From an uncultured Clostridia bacterium (GTDB lineage Bacteria > Bacillota > Clostridia > Christensenellales > Borkfalkiaceae): 64,000 nt of DNA. The notes below the pieces were generated by a model, which was not told the DNA's origin, did not search any database, and worked only from the letters and a program-made list of their open reading frames with translations. Location: NCBI GenBank assembly GCA_945949395.1, contig CAMFEK010000001.1, positions 1 through 64,000 on the forward strand. The letters run 5' to 3'. Below, in pieces: positions 7,148-14,736 of this stretch. How positions within the stretch are numbered: the first letter of the stretch is position 1; the number at the start of each line of letters is the position of its first letter. The translations under genes were made by a program, and so were the position numbers.

Positions 7148-8025
7148 AGTTTCGCCTTCATCCCCTCTTTTGGGCGGTGGGGGCGATCAGTTGTTTTATC
7201 GGCAAGTTCCCGCTCTTTGTGACCTTCACGCTGTCGGCTCTTTTGCACGAGTGCGCGCACGCGTTCACGGCGGGGCGGTACGGCTATCAACTGAATGAAA
7301 TTCTGCTCCTGCCGTACGGCGCCGTAGTCAAGGGCGATTTGACGGAGGCGGAAAAAAAAGAGGAACTGTTCATTTGCCTGAGCGGTCCCTTTTTTAGCGG
7401 TGCGCTCGCGCTTTCTACCCTCGCGCTCTGGTGGCTGTTTCCCGATTGCTACCCCTACACCGAGGATATCTTCTACGCGAACAAAGTGCTTTGCCTTTCC
7501 AACCTTCTGCCCGTGTACCCGCTCGACGGCGGGCGGATCGTTCGCCTTTTCCTCAAAAAGATAGCGGGCGAAAGGCGGGGGGAGTTTTTCTCCCGCCTGC
7601 TCGGCGTCGCCCTCGCCGTCGCCCTCTCCCTCTTTTTCGCCTGGAAAAAAGATTTTGCCGCGGCGGCGTTCTACGCATCTTTGCCGTTCGGTCTAATCGG
7701 CGGCGGGCGCTATCAGAGAATGACCTTTTGTCACCTGGAATCCTTCGCGCGCGGCATACGGGAAAAGCGGGTCGCCATCTCGGAGAATGCCACCGTGCGG
7801 CAGGCGCTCCGCTTTGCGGGGGCGGAGCACTATCTCCTTTTCGATCTGTATTCCTCGGACGGCGAATTTTCAGGCACCTGTCGGCAGGAGGCGTTCGAGC
7901 GTCTTTTTCTCGAAAAGGGGCTGGACGCCCGCCTTTGTGAAATTTTAACGGGTAATGACAAAATAAAAAAAGAAAAGGACTTGATTTGCAAGGAAGAAAG
8001 TGATATACTATATACGGAATCATAA
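7135..8025 (+). CDS. spoIVFB: SpoIVFB-like M50 site-2 protease, 296 aa
   Basis: An intramembrane metalloprotease. The zinc motif HECAH lies at residues about 38-42 and the third ligand motif LDGGR at about 130. Four to six hydrophobic helices are visible. The C-terminal segment (about 215-290) is in the place of the ATP-sensing CBS domain of Bacillus SpoIVFB, which cleaves pro-sigma-K. The length matches the family. The start is taken as TTG 7135, overlapping the end of spoIVFA by 13 bases; the resulting N-terminus RIKFRLHPLFW fits the family (R-I-H-P-L-F). Sporulation-specific expression is likely from the sigma-E-like site at 6355. Confidence 0.85.
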   Translation: MERIKFRLHPLFWAVGAISCFIGKFPLFVTFTLSALLHECAHAFTAGRYGYQLNEILLLPYGAVVKGDLTEAEKKEELFICLSGPFFSGALALSTLALWWLFPDCYPYTEDIFYANKVLCLSNLLPVYPLDGGRIVRLFLKKIAGERRGEFFSRLLGVALAVALSLFFAWKKDFAAAAFYASLPFGLIGGGRYQRMTFCHLESFARGIREKRVAISENATVRQALRFAGAEHYLLFDLYSSDGEFSGTCRQEAFERLFLEKGLDARLCEILTGNDKIKKEKDLICKEESDILYTES

Positions 8026-8052
8026 TTTTTTATAAGGAAAAATTTCATCAAG

Positions 8053-9567
8053 ATGAAGAGAGAAATCTTTTTCGGTCGCACGTGCGGACAAAATATCTCC
8101 GTCACGACCGAGGACGATAAAATCGTCGAGCTCGACTTCGAGAGCGACGAACATGAGAATCTCATCGGTAACATTTATAAAGGAAAGGTCATGAACGTTC
8201 TTTCCGGCATGCAGGCGGCGTTCGTCAACTGCGGGTTGGAAAAGAACTGCTATCTGTCCATGGACGAAACGTTCACGGATCCCGCCCGCTACGATGGCGG
8301 GCACGTCGCGCAGAATGAGGAGATAAAACCCTTTACGTTAAAGGAAGGGGAGGAGATCATGGTGCAGATCACCAAACCCCCGCGCGGCGGCAAGGGTGCC
8401 AAAGTCACCACGAAGGTCTCCTACGTCGGTAAAAATCTCATTTATATTCCGCGTGACACCTTTATGGGTGTCTCGCGCAAGATCGCCGACGACGAGCTTC
8501 GCGCCAACCTTTTGTTTACCATGGGCAAGATGCGGGAAAAGGACGAAGGCATGATCATTCGCACGGCGGCGCCGACCGCGGACAGGCGGGCGCTGCGCAA
8601 GGAGCTGGAGTTTTTCAGGCGGATCGATCGGGAAAATCTGGAAAAGATGGCTACCGCCAAAGTGGGGGAGCTCATCTGGAAGGAGGAGGACCTCTTCAAC
8701 AGAAACCTTCGCGACCTCTTTACCGATAAGGTTCAAAAAATTTACGTGGCGGACGACGAGCACTATCGCATCGTCCGTGAACTGCTCTCCTTTTACGGGG
8801 ACGGTAGCGAGCGCAAGCTCGTATATTATAAGGGAGAGCGGGATCTCATGTCGCAGTACGGTCTGATCCATCAGATCATCGCGGCGCTCAAGCCCTGCGT
8901 GCCCCTAAAGAGCGGGGGGAACCTCGTCATCGAGGGCACGGAAGCCATGAACGTCATCGACGTCAACACGGGCAAGTTTATCGGAAAGGATAACAAGAAC
9001 CTCGAAGAAACGGTTTTCCACACCAACCTGGAAGCCGCCCGCGAGATCGCCCGTCAGGTGCGCCTGCGCAACCTCGGCGGACTCGTCGTGGTGGATTTCA
9101 TCGACATGGTGGAGGAGGAGCACAAAAGGCAAGTCTCCCGCGTGCTCGAGGAAGAGCTTTCCCACGACCGCACCAAATGCCGCGTCCTGCCGATGAGCGA
9201 TTTTTGCGTGGTGGAATTTACCCGCAAGCGAATCAATCACGACGTGGCGGGGTTGGAAAAGAGGATTTGCCCGCATTGTTCGGGCTCCGGCAGCATCCTT
9301 TCGGACAGCCTGATCGCCATCGCCATTCGCGCAGCCATCTCGGACGCGTTTGCAAACGGCTATCTCGCCGTCGTCGTCGAGCTCAATCGCGGCGTCATGG
9401 AAAGCATCTTAAGGAACGGTTGGTATACCCCCGTCGTCAAGGGGAAATGGAAGGACAAGCGCGTGTATATGGTTCCGCACAGGACCTTTCACGAGGAGCA
9501 GTTCACCGTTCGCGGCGACAATTCGGGCGTTTTGCACCTGCCCGACGACGCGCAGATTCTGTATTGA
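8053..9567 (+). CDS. rng: Ribonuclease G/E family endoribonuclease, 504 aa
   Basis: A cytoplasmic endonuclease of the RNase E/G family. An N-terminal S1 RNA-binding domain (residues about 38-125) contains IYKGKVMNVLSGMQAAFVNC. The catalytic DNase-I-like domain includes IDVNTGKF (Asp near 302) and VVDFIDM (Asp near 348), the two magnesium-binding aspartates. CPHCSGSG (about 406) is the Zn-link motif. It lacks the long degradosome tail of RNase E and is a typical RNase G length. Expected role: 16S rRNA 5' maturation and mRNA turnover. AAGGAA lies about 10 bases before the ATG. It follows spoIVFB closely, an arrangement I recall in other Clostridia. Confidence 0.93.
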   Translation: MKREIFFGRTCGQNISVTTEDDKIVELDFESDEHENLIGNIYKGKVMNVLSGMQAAFVNCGLEKNCYLSMDETFTDPARYDGGHVAQNEEIKPFTLKEGEEIMVQITKPPRGGKGAKVTTKVSYVGKNLIYIPRDTFMGVSRKIADDELRANLLFTMGKMREKDEGMIIRTAAPTADRRALRKELEFFRRIDRENLEKMATAKVGELIWKEEDLFNRNLRDLFTDKVQKIYVADDEHYRIVRELLSFYGDGSERKLVYYKGERDLMSQYGLIHQIIAALKPCVPLKSGGNLVIEGTEAMNVIDVNTGKFIGKDNKNLEETVFHTNLEAAREIARQVRLRNLGGLVVVDFIDMVEEEHKRQVSRVLEEELSHDRTKCRVLPMSDFCVVEFTRKRINHDVAGLEKRICPHCSGSGSILSDSLIAIAIRAAISDAFANGYLAVVVELNRGVMESILRNGWYTPVVKGKWKDKRVYMVPHRTFHEEQFTVRGDNSGVLHLPDDAQILY

Positions 9568-9603
9568 AAAAAACGCAAAATATAGATATATAAGGAAATC
9601 AAA

Positions 9604-11562
9604 ATGATAAAAGAATCGACAAAGCAAATGGAAAAAGACTTTACGGAAAAGAGCAAAATCGAACGCGGCACCCTCGTGCGCTATAAGGGAGACGACGAAA
9701 GAATCGCGATCCCCAAAAAGGTAAAACGCATCAAAAAGGGAGCCTTTTCCGGCTGTGAACGGCTGCGCGAGGTAATCTTTTGCGGCAATTTGGAAGAATT
9801 CGAGCCGGGCGCGTTCGCCAAAATAGAAAACCTTTCCGCCATCGTATTCCGCGGCAACGTAAAGGAGGTTTCTTCCGGCGCCTTTTCCAAGCTGGAAAGC
9901 CTCGTCTCCGTCACCTTTTTGGGCAATGCGGGCACGGTGTGCGCGGGCGCCTTCTCCGGTGCGGAAAAACTCTCCCTCGTCAAGTTCAACGGCAAAGTGA
10001 CTTCTTTGGGCGGCGCCTTCGCGGGTTGTAAAAACTTGAAGGAAGTCACCCTTCCCTCCAACCTCAAGGAAATCGAGGAGAACGCCTTTCACGGCTGCGA
10101 ATCCCTCACGACCATACATATTCCCAAAACGGTGAAAAAGATCGGCAAAAACGCCTTCCGCGGTTGCGTCAGCCTTTCCGCGCTCGCCCTTCCCTTCGCT
10201 CTTTCCGAGATCGAAGAGGGCGCGTTCGCGCAGTGCGAAACGCTGAAAAAAGTGAAGATTCCTTCCTCCGTGCGCGCGATCGGTTACGGCGCGTTCGCCT
10301 CCTGCGAGAGCCTCGAGGAGATTTTCGTGGAAAAGGGAAATCGCTCTTTCTCCTCTTTGGGCGGCGTGCTGTTCGACAAGTCGCAGCAGGAGCTCTTGTG
10401 CCTGCCCGCGGGCAAGCTCATCACCGTGTACGAGGTTCCCGGCTCCGTCGAAAAGGTGGGCGATCACGCCTTTTCCGGCTGCGAACGCCTCACCCGCGTT
10501 TCGATGAGCGGCAGGGCTATCGTCAACAAAAAAATTCTTTCCGTCGGCGTGACTACCGTAGGGAGCTTTGCGTTTGAAAATTGCACCTCTTTGCGCAACA
10601 TCGTCATTCCCTCCGGCGTGACGACCATCGGCGAATGTGCGCTGTCCGGCTGTAAGAGCCTCATCTCCATCGAAATTCCCGATTCCGTCAACGCCCTCTC
10701 CCTCGGCGTGCTCAAAAATTGCGAATCCCTCACCGAAGTACTCCTGCCCGAAAGCCTTCTCTCCGTCGGTGAGAGCGCCTTTATGGGTTGCGCCGCGTTG
10801 GAGTGTATTCAGCTCCCGCAAAACGTCTCCCTCGTGGACAAGGACGCCTTCAAGAATTGCGTGTCCTTACGGGAGATCGCCCTCTCCGAGCGTACCCGCG
10901 CCATCGGCGAGAGCGCGTTTGAAAACTGCGTTTCCCTGCAGTCGATCGCCCTCCCCGAGAGCGTTAAGAACCTCGGCAGAAACGCCTTCCGCGACTGCGA
11001 GTCCCTCTCGGAGGCGTATCTCCCCGCGGGCGTTACCATTCTCGGCGGCGGCGCCTTCTCCTCCTGCGGCAACCTTTTGAAAATAGAGGTCTCCGAGGAA
11101 AACCCCTCCTACGTCAGCATCGACGGCGACCTCTTCAATAAGAGCGAAACGGAGCTCCTCTGCGTGCCGCAGGGCAAAAAACTCGAAAGATATACCGTCC
11201 CCGAAAAGGTGGATCAGATCGGCGAGAGCGCCTTCTACGGCTACGAAACGCTCAAAAGCGTCTCCCTCTCCGCCTCGTTAAAGGGGATCCGCGCCGGCGC
11301 GTTCGAGGGCTGTAAACAGCTCGTCGAGATCGTCCTGCCCGATTCCGTCAAAAACGTCGGCACCCGCGCGTTTGCCGATTGCGAAAGTCTCGTCAACGTT
11401 CTCGTTCCCGACTCCGTCAAGCACGTGGGCACCCATCTGTTCGGCGAAAAGTGCTTTGCGCTCACCGTCTATTGCGAATCGGAGCAAAAGCCTGCCGGTT
11501 GGGACGACGAATGGGATTTCGGCGTCGCGCAAGTTCTCTGGAACGCTCGCCTCCACTTATAA
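9604..11562 (+). CDS. Cytoplasmic LRR_5 (BspA-type) repeat protein, 652 aa
   Basis: Nearly the entire protein is LRR_5 repeats of the type GAFxxCxxLxxVxLPxSVxxIG, from residue about 35 to 640. Two irregular inserts end in LLCLPAGK and LLCVPQGK. Unlike the lipoprotein at 455 it has no signal peptide, lipobox or membrane segment: the N-terminus MIKESTKQMEKDFTEKS is hydrophilic. It lies 36 bases after the RNase G gene with its own AGGAAA site and ends at a terminator, so it is probably the last gene of that unit. A scaffold or binding role inside the cell is possible. Non-classical export cannot be excluded. Confidence 0.85.
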   Translation: MIKESTKQMEKDFTEKSKIERGTLVRYKGDDERIAIPKKVKRIKKGAFSGCERLREVIFCGNLEEFEPGAFAKIENLSAIVFRGNVKEVSSGAFSKLESLVSVTFLGNAGTVCAGAFSGAEKLSLVKFNGKVTSLGGAFAGCKNLKEVTLPSNLKEIEENAFHGCESLTTIHIPKTVKKIGKNAFRGCVSLSALALPFALSEIEEGAFAQCETLKKVKIPSSVRAIGYGAFASCESLEEIFVEKGNRSFSSLGGVLFDKSQQELLCLPAGKLITVYEVPGSVEKVGDHAFSGCERLTRVSMSGRAIVNKKILSVGVTTVGSFAFENCTSLRNIVIPSGVTTIGECALSGCKSLISIEIPDSVNALSLGVLKNCESLTEVLLPESLLSVGESAFMGCAALECIQLPQNVSLVDKDAFKNCVSLREIALSERTRAIGESAFENCVSLQSIALPESVKNLGRNAFRDCESLSEAYLPAGVTILGGGAFSSCGNLLKIEVSEENPSYVSIDGDLFNKSETELLCVPQGKKLERYTVPEKVDQIGESAFYGYETLKSVSLSASLKGIRAGAFEGCKQLVEIVLPDSVKNVGTRAFADCESLVNVLVPDSVKHVGTHLFGEKCFALTVYCESEQKPAGWDDEWDFGVAQVLWNARLHL

Positions 11563-11569
11563 TAATTTT

Positions 11570-11599
11570 GCAGAGGCGTAAAATGCCTCTGCTTTTTTT
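11570..11599 (+). terminator. Terminator after the LRR_5 gene
   Basis: A perfect 8-bp stem GCAGAGGC / GCCTCTGC with loop GTAAAAT, followed by T7. Confidence 0.95.
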
Positions 11600-11701
11600 G
11601 TGACGGCATAGCCGTGCGCCGCGGGCGCCGAAAAAAGCAAAAGCGTCGCCGCAATAGCGGCTAAGGCGCGAGACGGAAACTCTCTCCCGCCCGATTGCTC
11701 G

Positions 11702-12252
11702 GTTTTCCGCCTCGCGAGCGGCAAGAATCTTTCGTTCGGCAACCCGCCTCGTTCGGTTTTCGTCAAACTCTCGCCCCGCGAGCGGCAAGAATCTTTCGTT
11801 CGGCGCCCGTCGAAGTCTGTTTTCGTCAAACTCCCGCCTCGCGAGCGGCAAAAGTTCCCGCGCGGCGTTCCGTCGAAGCCTGTTTTCGGCGCACTCCAGC
11901 CTCGCGAGCGGCAAAAGTTCCCGCACGGCAACCCGCCGAAGTTTTTTGTCAAACTCCCGCTCCGTAGCAAGAACTCCCGCACGGCGAACTGCCGAAATTC
12001 CATTTTCGTCAAACGCTTGTCCGCGGCGAGTGTTCCAAAATAGAACCCGTCTCGTTCGGGGTTCGCTAAAATTTCGTTCCTCGCGGGCAAGAGTTTCCGT
12101 ACCGCACCCGCTGAAATCCCGTTTTCATCAAGCCCTCGTTCCGCGGCAAAACTCCGCACGGCAACCCGCCACGCGTTGTTTTCGTCAAACGCCCGCCCCA
12201 CGAGCGGCAAGAGTTTCCGCACGGCGCCCCGCCGCACGCTGTTTTTATAAAA
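11702..12252 (+). repeat. GC-rich degenerate tandem array, about ten 57-63 bp units
   Basis: The 700-base gap between the terminator at 11599 and the DUF1538 gene holds a tandem repeat. Units begin with TTTTCGTCAAAC or variants at about 11757, 11820, 11883, 11944, 12003, 12061, 12122, 12179 and 12242, with a partial first unit at 11702. Steps are 63, 63, 61, 59, 58, 61, 57 and 63 bases. Each unit carries a core close to CTCGCGAGCGGCAAGAGTT followed by CCGCACGGCNNCCCGCCG, the latter able to form a CGGC/GCCG hairpin. Steps not divisible by three break every reading frame in the middle units, and there is no ribosome site. I therefore treat the array as non-coding. No known element matches. Confidence 0.8.
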
Positions 12253-12296
12253 CTCTCTCCCTTTTACAATATTCGCGCATCAGGATAGGAAGAAAT

Positions 12297-13823
12297 ATGT
12301 TAAAAAATCTATTGTCAAAATTCAAAGAATCCCTGCTTTCCGTGTTTCCCATCACGTTGATCGTGATCGTCTTGTCCTTCACGCCCGTTTTGTCCCTCAC
12401 CGCGCAGGAGATTTTCGTCTTTCTTATCTGTTCCGTCCTGCTCGTCGTCGGGATCTCCCTCTTTAATCTCGGGGCGGATCTCGCCATGACGCCCATGGGC
12501 GCCCACGTGGGCGGCGGTCTTTCCCGTTCGGGAAAGGTGGTTCTCCTCATCGTCGTCTGCTTTTTCATGGGCATCTTCATCACCGTCGCCGAGCCCGACC
12601 TCTCCGTTCTTGCCGGGCAGGTTTCCGAGGTCATGAACGGCATGACGCTCATCGCCTTCGTCGGCATCGGCGTGGGGCTCTTTCTCGCGCTCGCCGTCAT
12701 CAAGATCGTGGCGAAGGTCAGCCTTTCTTCCCTGCTCATGTTTTTCTACATGACGCTCTTTGCGCTCGCGGCGCTCGTCACCGTCATGGGCAACGAGGAT
12801 TTCCTCTCTCTCGCCTTCGATTCGGGCGGCGTGACGACGGGACCCATCACCGTTCCCTTCATCATGGCGATCGGCGTCGGCATCGCGGCTACGCTCGGCG
12901 ACAAAAACGACCGCGGCAACAGTTTCGGGCTCGTTGCCCTCTGTTCGGTGGGGCCCGTCCTCGCCGTCATGATCCTTTCCCTTTCCGTGAAGGGGGACGT
13001 AAACTACGTTTTGCCCGACTATTCCCTCTCGGCGAATCTCGGGGAGAATCTTCCCCACGTCATCTTGCGGACGGCAAAGGAAGTGCTCGTCGCGCTCTCC
13101 CTCATCACGGCGTTCTTCCTGATCCTGCAATTCACGGTATTGCATCTGCCCAAGTCCGCCCTGCTTTCCATGGCGATCGGGCTTATTTACACTTTTTTCG
13201 GGCTCGTTATTTTTTTGACGGCGGTCACCGTCGGATTCATGCCCCTCGGCTTTCAGATCGGAAAGCAGCTCGCGGCGCAACATCCCGCCCTCATGACGGC
13301 GTTCGCCTTCCTGCTCGGGCTCGTCGTCGTCCTCGCCGAACCCGCCATTCACGTTCTGAACGGGCAGGTCGAGCAGGTCACGGGCGGACTCGTCTCCAAG
13401 CGTTCCATGCTCGTCGCCCTCTCGATCGGCGTCGGCGTCTCCCTCGCCCTCTCCGTCATTCGTATCTATTTCGATTTCAACGTTCTGTTTTATCTCGTCC
13501 CCGGCTACTTTTTGTCGCTCGGACTCTCCTTTTTCGTGCCCAAACTGTATACCGCCATCGCGTTCGACTCGGGCGGCGTGGCGTCGGGACCCCTGACGAG
13601 CGGGTTTATTCTCCCGTTCGCCATCGGCGTCTGCGTCACCCTGCAAGGGGACGCGAAGGTGCTCACCGACGCCTTCGGCTTGGTGGCGATGGTCGCCATG
13701 ACCCCTCTCATCACCATTCAGCTTTTAGGTTTTCGGGCGATCGTGGCAAAGAAGATGCGCGACAAGATCGAGATGAACCGCATCCTCTCCGCCGACGACG
13801 AACAGATCATTCACTTTATGTAA
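12297..13823 (+). CDS. DUF1538 integral membrane protein, 508 aa
   Basis: A polytopic membrane protein made of two homologous DUF1538 halves (about 1-245 and 260-505). Motifs repeat in each half: LGADLAMTPMGAHVG and FMPLGFQIGKQLA; AEPDLSVLAGQV and AEPAIHVLNGQV; FDSGGVTTGP and FDSGGVASGP. The inverted-looking duplication and conserved Gly/Pro-rich loops suggest a transporter, but the substrate is unknown. I start it at ATG 12297 after AGGAAG; the open frame runs upstream into the tandem array, but those residues are an artefact of stop-poor GC-rich repeats. Two PII-like genes follow immediately, a context that suggests control of the transporter by small signal-transduction proteins. Confidence 0.9.
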   Translation: MLKNLLSKFKESLLSVFPITLIVIVLSFTPVLSLTAQEIFVFLICSVLLVVGISLFNLGADLAMTPMGAHVGGGLSRSGKVVLLIVVCFFMGIFITVAEPDLSVLAGQVSEVMNGMTLIAFVGIGVGLFLALAVIKIVAKVSLSSLLMFFYMTLFALAALVTVMGNEDFLSLAFDSGGVTTGPITVPFIMAIGVGIAATLGDKNDRGNSFGLVALCSVGPVLAVMILSLSVKGDVNYVLPDYSLSANLGENLPHVILRTAKEVLVALSLITAFFLILQFTVLHLPKSALLSMAIGLIYTFFGLVIFLTAVTVGFMPLGFQIGKQLAAQHPALMTAFAFLLGLVVVLAEPAIHVLNGQVEQVTGGLVSKRSMLVALSIGVGVSLALSVIRIYFDFNVLFYLVPGYFLSLGLSFFVPKLYTAIAFDSGGVASGPLTSGFILPFAIGVCVTLQGDAKVLTDAFGLVAMVAMTPLITIQLLGFRAIVAKKMRDKIEMNRILSADDEQIIHFM

Positions 13824-13835
13824 GGAGCCAAGGCT

Positions 13836-14228
13836 ATGGAAGAGCGAAAAAAGAAGTCCGTCAAGGACAAAAAAACCGAAAAGAAACTCGCGCCCGTCAA
13901 GCTCAAACTGCTCGTGACCATCGTCAATCACAAAAAGACGGAGTTTTATCTCGACTTTTTGCAGGGCTATCAGGTGAATATGCAGATGGTCGTCCCCGGC
14001 AGGGGCACCGCCGGCACCGAGACGCTGCGCCTTTTGGGTCTCACGGATAACGAGAAGGGCGTCATCTTTTCCGTCGTCCGCGAGGACAGGATAGAGGAGA
14101 TTCTAAACGGCTTGCAGGAAAAATTCAACACGGTCAACGACGGCAAGGGCGTCGCGTACGTCATTCCCATGACGAGCGCCATCGGCGTCACCATCTACCG
14201 CTTTTTGAGCGATAACAGAAAGGAGTAA
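13836..14228 (+). CDS. PII-like signal protein (first), 130 aa
   Basis: A ferredoxin-like beta-alpha-beta protein resembling the GlnB/PII superfamily: KLLVTIVNHKK (strand 1), a G-rich segment VVPGRGTAGTETLRLLGL at the nucleotide/T-loop position, then KGVIFSVVREDRIEEILNGL and KGVAYVIPMTSAIGV. The first 25 residues are a Lys-rich extension. The conserved T-loop tyrosine of true GlnB is not seen. AAGGAG lies upstream and the gap to the DUF1538 stop is 12 bases. It probably binds an effector and acts on the DUF1538 protein (inference from gene order). Confidence 0.75.
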   Translation: MEERKKKSVKDKKTEKKLAPVKLKLLVTIVNHKKTEFYLDFLQGYQVNMQMVVPGRGTAGTETLRLLGLTDNEKGVIFSVVREDRIEEILNGLQEKFNTVNDGKGVAYVIPMTSAIGVTIYRFLSDNRKE

Positions 14229-14231
14229 ACC

Positions 14232-14579
14232 ATGGAATTTCAACACGAAGTTATTTTTTGTATCGTAAACGACGGGTTCGCCGAAGAAGTCATGACTTCC
14301 GCCCGCAAGGAAGGCGCGCGCGGCGGCACCATCATCAGCGCGCGCGGCACCGCCTCGCACGCGGCGGAGAGTTTTTTCCGCATCGCCATTCATCCGGAAA
14401 AAGAGATCGTCATGATCCTCGTCCCCGTGGAGATCAAGGATAAGGTTCTTCACGCGCTCTATCGAGACGTGGGGCTGAGCACGCCCGGTCAGGGCATCGC
14501 CTTTTCCATGCCCGTCGACGAGGTGGTCGGCTTGACGCTCGACCCGCCCCTTCCCGAAGGGCAGGCGCAAGAAAAATAA
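14232..14579 (+). CDS. PII-like signal protein (second), 115 aa
   Basis: A paralogue of the preceding gene with the same order of strands: HEVIFCIVNDGFAEEVM, GARGGTIISARGT, EIVMILVPVEIKDKVLHAL, GQGIAFSMPVDEVVGL. The glycine-rich GGTIISARGT loop is the closest match to the PII nucleotide pocket. It starts 3 bases after the first PII gene with AAAGGAG before it, so the two are co-translated. Paired PII domains next to DUF1538 genes are, as I recall, a recurrent arrangement with no assigned function. Heteromeric assembly is possible. Confidence 0.75.
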   Translation: MEFQHEVIFCIVNDGFAEEVMTSARKEGARGGTIISARGTASHAAESFFRIAIHPEKEIVMILVPVEIKDKVLHALYRDVGLSTPGQGIAFSMPVDEVVGLTLDPPLPEGQAQEK

Positions 14580-14602
14580 ACGATCGACGGCAACGCAGCA
14601 AA

Positions 14603-14642
14603 CGGACGCGCGCCTTTTTCGGCGCTCGCCCGCTTTTTTTTC
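14603..14642 (+). terminator. Probable terminator of the DUF1538/PII operon
   Basis: An imperfect GC-rich stem around GCGCC-TTTTTC-GGCGC, followed by a T8 tract. Confidence 0.6.
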
Positions 14643-14671
14643 GTTTGTTTTCCTACGCAAATCAAAAGCGA

Positions 14672-14700
14672 TTGACAAAAAAAATACAAAGAACTATAAT
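14672..14700 (+). promoter_or_regulatory. Promoter of the alanyl-tRNA synthetase gene
   Basis: TTGACA (14672-14677), 17 bp and TATAAT (14695-14700). Confidence 0.9.
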
Positions 14701-14736
14701 GAAAGAAATTTGTAATGGTACGAGGTCATAATAACT

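Noticed and set aside
11557..12237. 226-codon minus-strand frame through the tandem array
   Set aside because: Repeated low-complexity Arg/Ser-rich product, no ribosome site, and array steps of 57-61 bases break the 21-residue periodicity; stop-poor GC-rich repeats explain it.
11702..12252. CRISPR array
   Set aside because: Repeats are degenerate over their full length, there are no constant repeats with unique spacers, and no cas genes are nearby.
11946..12296. 117-codon N-terminal extension of the DUF1538 protein
   Set aside because: It translates the array. The natural start ATG 12297 has AGGAAG and gives a normal membrane N-terminus.
12315..13646. 443-codon minus-strand frame
   Set aside because: Highly charged Asp/Glu/His-rich shadow of the DUF1538 gene.
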